DNA of 5,790 bases from Bacillota bacterium (GTDB taxonomy: Bacteria > Bacillota > Bacilli > Alicyclobacillales > SLC66), in contig JAJZAS010000119.1 of assembly GCA_021799325.1 (NCBI GenBank), positions 1 through 5,790 on the forward strand, written 5' to 3'. A program made the translations under genes and the position numbers. This document shows positions 1-4,613 of the stretch, piece after piece; position 1 is the first letter of the stretch, and each line of letters begins with the position of its first letter. The notes beneath the pieces are model-generated. The model did no database searches, had not been told where the DNA came from, and worked only from the letters and a program-made list of their open reading frames with translations.

Positions 1-781
1 TTATTTGGCGGTGGCCAAACAGCGACGAAAGAGTGCGAGCGCATGGCGCCGGGCTATTGGGCAACAGTTACGATACGTGAGAAGAAACCTGCGAATTTTG
101 GAAACGTACCGGGAACGGCTCGGGCAGCTAGCGACAAAGTGGTATCGACAATTGCTGGTGATTCAGGAGTTGTACCGTCAGCCACTGGAGATGTTTCAGA
201 AGAAACGGCACCAGATAGAGGATCGGATCGTGAACATTAGTCAACCGCATGTGCGACCGATGGTACGAGGGAAAGCGCGAACGAATGTGGAGTTTGGAGC
301 AAAACTGGCGATCAGCGTGGTGGAGGGAAAAGTCCGAATTGAAAGACTGTCGTGGGATCACTTCAACGAAGGGTTGACGTTGCAAGAAGCGGTGGAACGG
401 TATCGAGAGCGCTACGGAGTATACCCGGAAGCAGTGCTGGCAGATAAGATTTACCGAAACCGCGAGAACCTGCGATACTGTCGAGATCATCATATTCGAC
501 TTAGCGGGCCACCACTAGGGCGACCGCCGAAAGAAGAAACGGCAGACCGGAAGCGCGAAGCAAGAGCAGACTCAGCGGAACGCAATGCAGTAGAAGGAAA
601 GTTTGGCGAAGGGAAACGAAAGTACGGGCTCGGATTGAATCGAGCGAAGCTGGCTAATACCAGCGAAACGGTGATCGCCTTGCAAGTGCTGGTCATGAAC
701 TTGGAGAGGCGGCTAAGGCTTCTCTATGCCTTTTTATGGATGCGAATGACAAACACCCTGAATCTCCTGATATTGGCATAA
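1..781 (+). CDS. IS5-family DDE transposase, C-terminal part (5' end outside window)
   Basis: This gene encodes the DDE transposase that cuts and joins the ends of its own insertion sequence. The frame is open to the left edge, so the true start is outside the window and any start inside it (such as the TTG at 5) is arbitrary. About 259 residues are visible. A basic coiled region (numbered from the TTG, about residues 5-75) precedes the second half of an RNase H-like catalytic fold. The block VLADKIYRNREN carries the second catalytic Asp (D147), and the NAVEGKFGEGKRKYGLG block carries the catalytic Glu (E197) with the usual downstream basic residues. The LSGPPLGRPPK segment is typical of this IS5-like group. 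The first Asp is not in view. Nothing suggests a broken C-terminal half. The element sits inside a recombinase-like gene that it has truncated. Family assignment is firm; the exact IS name cannot be given. Confidence 0.88.
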   Translation, partial: YLAVAKQRRKSASAWRRAIGQQLRYVRRNLRILETYRERLGQLATKWYRQLLVIQELYRQPLEMFQKKRHQIEDRIVNISQPHVRPMVRGKARTNVEFGAKLAISVVEGKVRIERLSWDHFNEGLTLQEAVERYRERYGVYPEAVLADKIYRNRENLRYCRDHHIRLSGPPLGRPPKEETADRKREARADSAERNAVEGKFGEGKRKYGLGLNRAKLANTSETVIALQVLVMNLERRLRLLYAFLWMRMTNTLNLLILA

Positions 782-854
782 AGTTAGTCATTTGATGGGG
801 CTTTTCATCCTGAAAATGGAACGAAGAACTAGCCTGGCGATCATTCAGCAGGCC
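1..854 (+). mobile_element. IS5-family insertion sequence, right-hand part
   Basis: The left edge of the window lies inside an IS5-type element whose transposase reads rightwards and stops at 781. About 70 noncoding bases follow, and the element appears to end in TTCAGCAGGCC next to CTAG (855-858). The boundary is placed there because the recombinase-like reading frame on the other strand loses its sense at this point. A CTAG-type target fits some IS5-family groups, but the left end and the second target copy are outside the window, so the exact end is good only to a few bases. Confidence 0.7.
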
Positions 855-1210
855 CTAGATATATCCATAAATTGAAGTGATATTTGAGAAGGATCCGGGA
901 CATATCTTGCTGATGGTTGATTTTTCTGTGCAATATCGATCAGTATCCTCATGGAACGATATTTGTCTCGCTCATATTTGATCATACTGTCGAAGGATTG
1001 AACATGTCCTTCTTCCAATAGGAAGTCCATGCAAAGTTCAGGAGTGAAAAGTGAGGTATGCTTTCTGGTTGAATACACCAATAAAAGTCTCCACATGCGG
1101 TTATATTGATAAATTCTGCTGGCAGCGTACTGTTTATCATGCAGGTATTGATTGGCTGACTGAATCACCTCCGTTACTAAGAGTTGGTTTACGTATGCTT
1201 TAGGTTGCAT
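845..1210 (-). pseudogene. Tyrosine recombinase/integrase, N-terminal fragment cut by the IS5-family element
   Basis: The fragment has 121 codons and starts at the ATG whose first base is 1210. AGGAGG lies 8 nt upstream of it (complement of 1219-1224), which makes this start better than the ATG at 1243. The protein resembles the N-terminal SAM-like, core-DNA-binding domain of phage-integrase-type recombinases: ASRIYQYNRMWRLLLVYS, a FTPELCMDFLLEEG helix and a YRSMRILIDIAQ helix. These features recall the recombinases found in multi-recombinase elements of Firmicutes. The R-H-R-Y catalytic domain, normally some 200 residues further on, is absent because the frame runs into the IS5-family end and stops at 845. 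The last few residues (about RAC) come from the IS. The fragment therefore cannot recombine DNA, although an intact N-terminal domain could still bind it. Recognition is from sequence pattern only and is moderately sure. Confidence 0.62.
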
Positions 1211-1287
1211 AATAAATACCTCCTGTAAGTGTTGTCGGTTCACTTTAACAGGGGGTATACTACTATGGAAAGTTTAGGGTGTGTCAA
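1211..1287 (-). promoter_or_regulatory. Putative recombinase promoter and ribosome binding site
   Basis: Reading the minus strand, a perfect TTGACA (complement of 1282-1287) is followed by a weaker -10 candidate, TAGTAT (complement of 1257-1262). The spacer is 19 nt, longer than ideal. AGGAGG (complement of 1219-1224) sits 8 nt before the ATG. A copy of the ACTTTCCATAGT repeat (1262-1273) overlaps the spacer region. A protein bound to that repeat could therefore block the promoter, which would suit self-regulation by the recombinase. Confidence 0.45.
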
Positions 1288-1370
1288 TCCCTTCAAATTA
1301 AGTGACTATTGAAATGACTTTCCATAGTTAATGACTTTTCATAGTGGTATCTATGGAAAGCTTTCCATAG
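1262..1370. repeat. Cluster of five ACTTTCCATAGT-type repeats ending in a 20-bp palindrome
   Basis: The copies are ACTATGGAAAGT at 1262-1273, ACTTTCCATAGT at 1317-1328, ACTTTTCATAGT at 1334-1345 (one mismatch), and CTATGGAAAG at 1351-1360 fused head to head with CTTTCCATAG at 1361-1370. The first and second copies form a perfect 12-bp inverted repeat. The second and third are direct repeats with a 17-bp period. The fourth and fifth form a perfect 20-bp palindrome. Five copies in 109 bases at a breakpoint, upstream of a recombinase-like gene, suggest binding sites for that recombinase at the element end. Operator sites for another regulator are the alternative. Confidence 0.8.
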
Positions 1371-1922
1371 GTACCAGTCGATGACCGCCACTAAATAAAG
1401 CCATCCGCGCTTGAGCCGAATGTATGTGACGTCAACTCCAAACACCTGATTGGTACGGTCAATGGTAAGATTGCGCAACAGGTAGGGATACACCTTATGC
1501 TGCTGATTGCGTTTGCTCAGGTTCGGTCCTGGACATACGCCTGCAATTCCCATTTCTCGCATGCAACGACTGACGTGCTTACGGTTAATGATCCAGCCTT
1601 CTCGCCGCAAAATGGCCGTAATATAGCGGCTTCCCGAGACCGGACGATCGGTGTAGATTTCGTCAATCCGACGCTTCAGTCGCACTTCTTCCTCTGACGG
1701 CTCTACTGGTTTGTAGTACAGGCTTGTTCGATTGAGTGTGAGCATTTCTGCTTGCGTTGAAATCGGGAGTACTGGTAATTCAGACTCTAGTGGTGGCTCC
1801 CAATCGATCAATTGCACACGTTCCGCTCTACTCAACGTTGATGCCACTTTTTTTTTGAAGCCATTCGAGTTGGGTTGAGAGTTTCCCGATCCTCGAATAA
1901 AGCTCTTCGGTTTCCTTTTCAT
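1293..1922 (-). pseudogene. IS3-family transposase orfB, truncated after the first catalytic Asp
   Basis: OrfB encodes the catalytic half of an IS3-family (IS150-like) transposase. Visible in order, numbered from the ATG at 1922, are a Q-A-E-M-L-T-L-N-R-T-S-L-Y-Y motif, an HTH_21-like region with EIYTDRPVSGSRYITAILRREG and a conserved GPNLSKRNQQHKVYPYLLR segment. The start of the integrase core follows, with FGVDVTYI carrying the first DDE Asp (D164), and then YLVAVIDWY. After Tyr184 (codon 1371-1373) the expected continuation is missing. The last 25 residues are read from the repeat cluster of the inserted recombinase element. The second Asp and the Glu are gone, so the protein is inactive. 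The first 20 or so residues from the ATG overlap orfA out of frame and are probably not real protein; natural expression would be as an orfA-orfB fusion. Confidence 0.85.
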
Positions 1923-2124
1923 GTTGTTTGATCAAGATGGTCGAGCTCTTTTTCTCCTCGTCTTCAAACACCGAGGCGAGCTTTTCCGTGGCCGTCTTTT
2001 TCCATTTGTGAAGCATGGTAAAATGGACGCCGTATTCTGCTGAGATCTGACTGACCGTTTTTTCCTCTTTCAGAAGTTCCAAAACTACCTGCGCTTTGAA
2101 TGCTGCCGTGTAATGTTTTCTCAT
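1828..2124 (-). CDS. IS3-family transposase orfA (helix-turn-helix protein)
   Basis: This 98-residue protein recognises the terminal repeats of the IS3-family element and supplies the N-terminal part of the fused transposase. Residues 1-50 form the HTH_Tnp_1-type domain (RKHYTAAFKAQVVLELLKEE, then SQISAEYGVHFTMLHKWKK). Residues 60-92 are a heptad-like helix (ELYSRIGKLSTQLEWLQKK) that would act as the dimerising leucine-zipper segment. Length and order match the family. It overlaps orfB by 95 nt, with a run of nine A on the coding strand near its end. The frame is intact, but orfB is truncated, so orfA alone may at most act as a binding protein or repressor of related copies. A TATAAT box lies only 6 nt before the ATG, with no ribosome binding site between. 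Confidence 0.85.
   Translation of the reverse strand: MRKHYTAAFKAQVVLELLKEEKTVSQISAEYGVHFTMLHKWKKTATEKLASVFEDEEKKSSTILIKQHEKETEELYSRIGKLSTQLEWLQKKSGINVE
1848..1856 (-). other. A9 run in the orfA-orfB overlap (frameshift or slippage site)
   Basis: The coding strand carries nine consecutive A followed by G. IS3-family elements usually make the fused transposase by -1 ribosomal frameshifting at an A-rich slippery site in this position. Here orfB lies in the +1 (equally -2) frame relative to orfA, not -1. One A fewer would fuse the two frames directly, and one A more would restore the usual -1 arrangement. Runs of nine A are also known substrates for transcriptional slippage. Either slippage joins the frames or the run has gained or lost a base. 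Confidence 0.6.
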
Positions 2125-2130
2125 AAGCCG

Positions 2131-2136
2131 ATTATA
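2131..2136 (-). promoter_or_regulatory. TATAAT -10 box of IS3-family orfA
   Basis: A perfect TATAAT on the minus strand lies 6 nt before the orfA ATG (2124). Transcription would begin at or very near the start codon, giving a leaderless or nearly leaderless message. No convincing -35 box is present at 17 nt. In IS3-family elements a stronger -35 can be provided by the abutted ends of the circular intermediate, which could apply here. Confidence 0.45.
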
Positions 2137-2180
2137 GCTTACATGCCCCCTTTCAGATTGTCTGAATTCCTGGATCCACT

Positions 2181-2201
2181 ATATTGCTTGCCGAGCAATA
2201 T
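2181..2201. repeat. Perfect 8-bp hairpin beside the IS3-family end
   Basis: ATATTGCT (2181-2188) and AGCAATAT (2194-2201) are perfect inverted arms around a 5-nt loop. There is no T-tract on either side, so this is not a typical intrinsic terminator. It lies 2-3 bases outside the proposed IS end and may be a leftover of the target site. Confidence 0.5.
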
Positions 2202-2343
2202 GGGCTGTTAGAGCGTTGGGAAATGGGCTATGATGAGCGATGTGGGGAAGTATTGCGGCATTTTTCCGATTATGCTGCCGGGATATTGACGGACTCCATC
2301 TGCTTTGCTCTTAGCGACTGCAATTGATGCCCAGTTAGGACTT

Positions 2344-2402
2344 GTGTCGATTATACAGATGGACTGTGAGGTACGTCTTCTGTCGCTCTTGAGCCGTTAA
2401 CT
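2344..2402 (+). repeat. Dispersed intergenic repeat, copy A (diverged)
   Basis: The stretch shares GATTATACAGA and the later block TTCTG-CGC-TTG-GCCGTTAA-CT with copy B at 3801-3862, with the same spacing to within a few bases. It is the most diverged copy at its right end, where the GAATAG tail seen in B and C is not clear. It sits about 150 bases upstream of the transporter gene. Confidence 0.5.
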
Positions 2403-2411
2403 ACAATATGA

Positions 2412-2453
2412 AATTACCACAATAAGAGAGTTGTGTCTCCGATATTGGTAATT
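2412..2453 (+). promoter_or_regulatory. Long interrupted inverted repeat upstream of the transporter gene
   Basis: AATTACCA (2412-2419) and TGGTAATT (2446-2453) are perfect 8-bp inverted arms. Inside them AATA/TATT can pair after a 2-nt bulge, and GAGA (2426-2429) can pair with TCTC (2436-2439) around a 6-nt loop. Together this is a rod of about 42 nt. A weak promoter, TTGTGT (2431-2436) with TATAGC (2453-2458) at 16 nt, overlaps the right arm. It may be an operator for a regulator of the exporter or an RNA fold; sequence alone does not decide. Confidence 0.4.
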
Positions 2454-2506
2454 ATAGCTTAGAATCTGTAGACTAGTTTTAGAAGATGATGCGGGGGAGT
2501 TCAACG

Positions 2507-2569
2507 TTGGAAATAAATCAGTGTAAAGAAGCCTTCCTTAGAACCGACAATGCTGGGATCCGACATTAA
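2507..2569 (+). CDS. Possible 20-codon leader ORF overlapping the transporter start
   Basis: A TTG-started frame of 20 codons follows GGGGGAG (2493-2499) at 7 nt, a good ribosome binding site. It ends with TAA at 2567-2569, 20 nt inside the transporter gene and in another frame. The transporter ATG at 2550 has no clear ribosome binding site of its own. Ribosomes finishing the leader could therefore restart there, or stalling in the leader could control entry, as in leader peptides of resistance genes. The peptide would begin MEINQCKEAF. It is not recognised, and chance is a real alternative. Confidence 0.3.
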   Translation: MEINQCKEAFLRTDNAGIRH

Positions 2570-3770
2570 AAATCTTTCACCGGTTATTTGGTGGGTTCTC
2601 GTAGTCAATACGCTTTTCCGTATCACCCGATACATGGTTGTGCCTTTCCTCGCCATCTATATGTCCGCTCATACTCACGCTTCCCCAGGCGTGATTGGTT
2701 TCGTCATTGGCGTTCAAGCGGTCACGGCCGCCGTCTCCGGTTTTTTCGCCGGCACGATCGCCGATCGTTTTGGTCGAAAAATTGTGATGGTTTTTGCGCT
2801 TGGGGTCAGCACTATCTCATTGACCGGATTTGCGCTGGCGCAGTCGGTGCCCGAATTTTTCGTTTTGAGCGCACTGAATGGATTAACTTTTAGCGTGTTT
2901 GACCCAGCGGCACAAGCGGCTTTGACAGATGTGGCAAGTGCAGAAAGCCTCGGTACCGTTTTTTCCATTCGGTACTGGAGTTCCAACGTCGGTGCGGGCA
3001 TCGGTCCGATCCTTGGTGGGGCGCTAGGAATCTCTATGGTTAGTTGGCCGTTTTTTTTGGCAGGATTCTTAAACTTGGTGGCAGGTTTGGTTGTTTGGAA
3101 GGCATTTCCTAATACGGAGCGAAAATTTGTAGTTGGACAGCAAGCAAAATTTCGTATTCAGAAAGCAGTCCAAATATTATTCACTGACAAGGCACTCTTA
3201 GTATTTTTGGTCGCGACAATCCTTGTCTATGCGGGATACTCGCAGCTCAGCACCACATTACCGCAGTATATGCGCGGTCTATTTGGTATTTCGACAGGGA
3301 TCACGGATTACACGATGGTGTTTACTCTCAATCCGATCACCATTCTGCTGCTCCAGCTACCTCTGACTAAAATCGTTCGTCGGATGGAAAAAGTATACAC
3401 TCAAATGGTTGGGCAGGCACTTTTCGCAGTTGGGTATTTTGCATTCGCGATAAGCTCTACGTTATGGGAATTTCTTTTTGCCATGTTCTTGGTGACATTG
3501 GGTGAAATGATGTTGTTTCCTACTAACAGCGGTTATATTGCCAATCTCGCCTCAGAAAGGTATCGGGCGACCTATTTCGGCTTTTATTCTTTGCGCTCTG
3601 TCGGTTCTTTCTTGGGGCCTTGGATTGGTGGGACTATATTTGCAGCCTCATCTGGTAAAATAGTTTTTCTTGTCGTTTCGTTCATGACGTTGTTCGCCGT
3701 CATCCTGTATCCCTTGTCACATGCGTTTCATAGAACCAAGCTCTCAAGTCAACCTCATATTGAGGCTTAG
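2550..3770 (+). CDS. Major facilitator superfamily exporter, DHA1-like, 12 TM
   Basis: This 406-residue inner-membrane transporter probably exports a small hydrophobic compound in exchange for protons. About twelve hydrophobic spans are readable, beginning near residue 12 and ending near 392. A polar cytoplasmic loop with NTERKFVVGQQAKFRIQK (about 188-205) separates the two halves. Motif A, the loop between TM2 and TM3, is GTIADRFGRK (68-77). Motif C of proton-driven drug antiporters appears in TM5 as GAGIGPILGG (148-157) and is echoed in TM11 as VGSFLGPWIGG. The length is usual for the family. The ATG at 2550 is the only common start between the upstream in-frame stop (2514-2516) and TM1, yet it lacks a clear ribosome binding site; see the overlapping leader ORF. 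A small CCTCA/TGAGG hairpin lies over the stop. The substrate cannot be told. A sugar or metabolite exporter of the same fold is possible. Confidence 0.88.
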   Translation: MLGSDIKNLSPVIWWVLVVNTLFRITRYMVVPFLAIYMSAHTHASPGVIGFVIGVQAVTAAVSGFFAGTIADRFGRKIVMVFALGVSTISLTGFALAQSVPEFFVLSALNGLTFSVFDPAAQAALTDVASAESLGTVFSIRYWSSNVGAGIGPILGGALGISMVSWPFFLAGFLNLVAGLVVWKAFPNTERKFVVGQQAKFRIQKAVQILFTDKALLVFLVATILVYAGYSQLSTTLPQYMRGLFGISTGITDYTMVFTLNPITILLLQLPLTKIVRRMEKVYTQMVGQALFAVGYFAFAISSTLWEFLFAMFLVTLGEMMLFPTNSGYIANLASERYRATYFGFYSLRSVGSFLGPWIGGTIFAASSGKIVFLVVSFMTLFAVILYPLSHAFHRTKLSSQPHIEA

Positions 3771-3800
3771 CCCCAAGTTTCGTGGAGATTTGGATCGGAT

Positions 3801-3862
3801 GTGTGATTATACAGAGAGCTATCTCTGCGATTCTGGCGCATTTGGGCCGTTAAACTGAATAG
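3801..3862 (+). repeat. Dispersed intergenic repeat, copy B (fullest copy)
   Basis: This copy starts GTGTGATTATACAGAGA and contains a perfect 6-bp hairpin, CAGAGA/TCTCTG with loop GCTA (3812-3827). It continues as TTCTGGCGCATTTGGGCCG and TTAAACTGAATAG. It fills most of the gap between the transporter and the next gene and ends 13 nt before the next ribosome binding site. It may be transcribed as part of the leader of the CxxC protein gene. Confidence 0.55.
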
Positions 3863-3889
3863 TGAAGTGAATCTAAAGGAGAGTCATAC

Positions 3890-4147
3890 ATGGCGGATAA
3901 CGATGATTGGCGGTTACAGGGGCAGGATCTGGTTTTGAAAGGGAAAACGCTATACTGGCGACAGTACAAGGCGTATAGCGATAAATGGAAACATGACCAT
4001 TGCGCATTCTGTTTTGAAGAGTTCAATGAGAATGACAGTCCAGATACGCTCCATGAAGGTTATACAACTGAAGACAATTATCACTGGGTGTGTAGAGAAT
4101 GCTTTGATACTTTCAAAAACCTGTTTGAATGGGAAGTCGGCTTTTAG
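3890..4147 (+). CDS. Conserved hypothetical protein with two CxxC pairs, 85 aa
   Basis: This small acidic soluble protein has AAGGAG 8 nt before its ATG. It opens with DDWRLQGQDLVLKGKTLYW, followed by a basic segment and KHDHCAFCFEEF (C38, C41). A GYTTEDNYHWVCRECF block (C68, C71) comes next, and the end is rich in aromatic residues. Two CxxC pairs about 27 residues apart, with nearby His, suggest a single zinc site holding a small fold. No DNA-binding or catalytic signature is evident. It resembles a family of short uncharacterised bacterial proteins of the form DWRL...GWEHDHCEFC...LHEGYTTED...WVCKECF, recalled from general knowledge and unchecked. No function should be assigned. It stands alone, with a repeat in front and a hairpin behind, so it is probably its own transcription unit. 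Confidence 0.8.
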   Translation: MADNDDWRLQGQDLVLKGKTLYWRQYKAYSDKWKHDHCAFCFEEFNENDSPDTLHEGYTTEDNYHWVCRECFDTFKNLFEWEVGF

Positions 4148-4150
4148 CGT

Positions 4151-4168
4151 AATGCATGATAATGCATT
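4151..4168 (+). repeat. AATGCAT hairpin just after the CxxC gene
   Basis: AATGCAT (4151-4157) and ATGCATT (4162-4168) form perfect arms with loop GATA, starting 4 nt after the stop codon. A terminator role is conceivable, but the stem is AT-rich and no T-tract follows, so function is unproven. Confidence 0.4.
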
Positions 4169-4180
4169 GGACGGTACGAT

Positions 4181-4215
4181 TTCTTGTCGAACATACGGGC
4201 CGTAATGATTAATAG
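4181..4215 (+). repeat. Dispersed intergenic repeat, copy D
   Basis: TTCTTGTCGA followed by an ACATA linker and then GGGCCGTAATGATTAATAG matches the core of copies B and C with a few changes. The left GATTATACAGA block is not evident. It lies 34 bases after the CxxC gene stop codon. Confidence 0.45.
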
Positions 4216-4217
4216 CA

Positions 4218-4233
4218 ACAATCATGATAGCAT
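4218..4233 (+). repeat. 16-bp direct repeat ACAATCATGATAGCAT, left copy
   Basis: This sequence recurs exactly at 5636-5651, about 1.4 kb away. It directly follows repeat copy D, and copy C ends with the related ATCATGAATAGCAT. It is probably the tail of the same dispersed repeat family. Confidence 0.6.
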
Positions 4234-4259
4234 GGGGAAAACGATAGATTTCAGGATTG

Positions 4260-4287
4260 AGGTGGACATGTTTTTGCATGTCCACCT
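4260..4287. repeat. Strong perfect 11-bp hairpin with 6-nt loop
   Basis: AGGTGGACATG (4260-4270) and CATGTCCACCT (4277-4287) are perfect inverted arms around TTTTTG. Two G-T wobbles could lengthen the stem, and a TTCA/TGAA pair lies further out across an unpaired GGATTG. As RNA this is among the most stable local folds in the window. No T-tract follows on the plus strand or on the minus strand, so it is not a classical intrinsic terminator. It could be a processed RNA end, a protein-binding palindrome, or the terminus of a small mobile element. Confidence 0.7.
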
Positions 4288-4613
4288 TGAATATAACATC
4301 CTATTTCCGCTTGCGTCCACTGGAGTCGGCTCAGTGACGAAGGCAGGCAAAAGCAAAGTGCTACATTATATCGGAAGGTCAACAGCCTTGGTCATGGATA
4401 ATAAGTGCATGGTTGAGCAACACGAAACGCTAGAGTAAGATGGAAGCAACAGCATGAAACCCAGGATTTGCAAGGGCTTCATTATCATTCGGAACTGTTG
4501 TTCAATTCACCACGTTCTTTACTCATGGGGCTGTATGGCATTCTCGTCTCGCAGTCTTGTCATTTGATTTGTAAGGTTATCTCGAGAGATTAATAAAAAG
4601 GAGCATCGCTGCT

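Larger units (their letters stand above)
855..1370 (-). mobile_element. End of a recombinase-bearing element inserted in IS3-family orfB
   Basis: Between the IS5-family end and the point where IS3-family orfB breaks off lies a block with its own logic. It holds a palindrome at the outer edge, a cluster of inverted and direct copies of ACTTTCCATAGT, a promoter, a ribosome binding site and the start of a recombinase-like gene reading inward. This is the layout expected for the terminus of a tyrosine-recombinase-driven element, of which RIT (recombinase-in-trio) elements are one known kind. The outer boundary is precise: base 1371 is the last base of the orfB Tyr codon and base 1370 is the end of the palindrome. 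The other end is outside the window, so calling it a complete element is inference. Confidence 0.5.
1371..2178 (-). mobile_element. IS3-family element, left part, interrupted at 1371
   Basis: The element carries orfA, an overlapping orfB and an upstream terminal region on the minus strand. The outer end is put near 2178 because the minus-strand sequence there begins TGGATCCAGGAATTCAGACA and leads into AAAGGGGGC. This is the style of terminal inverted repeat, starting with TG, that flanks IS3-family elements. The matching inner end is not in the window, since the element is interrupted at 1371. The boundary at 2178 is therefore a pattern-based guess, while the boundary at 1371 is sharp. Confidence 0.65.
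2179..2549. other. Gene-free stretch between the IS3-family element and the transporter
   Basis: I see no recognisable gene in these 371 bases on either strand. They contain a small hairpin right beside the IS3-family end (2181-2201), a degenerate copy of the dispersed intergenic repeat (2344-2402), a long interrupted inverted repeat (2412-2453) and a short possible leader ORF running into the transporter gene. The first part could be decayed coding DNA from the locus the IS entered, but no protein family was recognised. Confidence 0.6.
4148..4613. other. Gene-poor stretch with strong secondary structure
   Basis: No convincing gene is visible in these 466 bases. An open frame at 4184-4438 (84 codons from a TTG inside a repeat copy) has no ribosome binding site, no recognised domain, and is built partly from a hairpin, so it is not called. 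The stretch holds a 7-bp hairpin at 4151-4168, repeat copy D at 4181-4215, a 16-bp sequence repeated at the far right, and the strong hairpin at 4260-4287. The part from about 4320 to 4560 may be decayed coding DNA, but nothing was recognised in any frame. Confidence 0.6.

Noticed and set aside
128..696. Minus-strand frames opposite the IS5-family transposase
   Set aside because: The plus-strand frame carries the catalytic blocks; the antisense frames show no family features.
1211..1243. Upstream ATG at 1243 as start of the recombinase fragment
   Set aside because: The AGGAGG at 1219-1224 lies inside this extension and serves the ATG at 1210 at ideal distance.
1262..1370. Repeat cluster as a CRISPR-like array
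   Set aside because: Units are 10-12 bp in mixed orientation with irregular short spacing, unlike direct CRISPR repeats with uniform spacers.
1497..1697. Plus-strand frame opposite IS3-family orfB
   Set aside because: OrfB motifs on the minus strand explain the region; the plus frame has no ribosome binding site or domain.
2714..3001. Minus-strand frame inside the exporter gene
   Set aside because: It overlaps the motif A and motif C region of a clear 12-TM transporter and has no initiation signal.
3753..3765. CCTCA/TGAGG hairpin at the end of the exporter gene as a terminator
   Set aside because: The stem is only 5 bp, lies within the coding region and has no T-tract after it.
3950..4285. 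Open frame on the minus strand opposite the CxxC gene
   Set aside because: It is a shadow of the real gene; the plus-strand frame has the ribosome binding site and the conserved CxxC blocks.
4184..4438. Open frame of 84 codons on the plus strand after the CxxC gene
   Set aside because: It starts with a TTG inside a dispersed repeat, has no ribosome binding site, is built partly from the 4260-4287 hairpin, and shows no recognisable domain.
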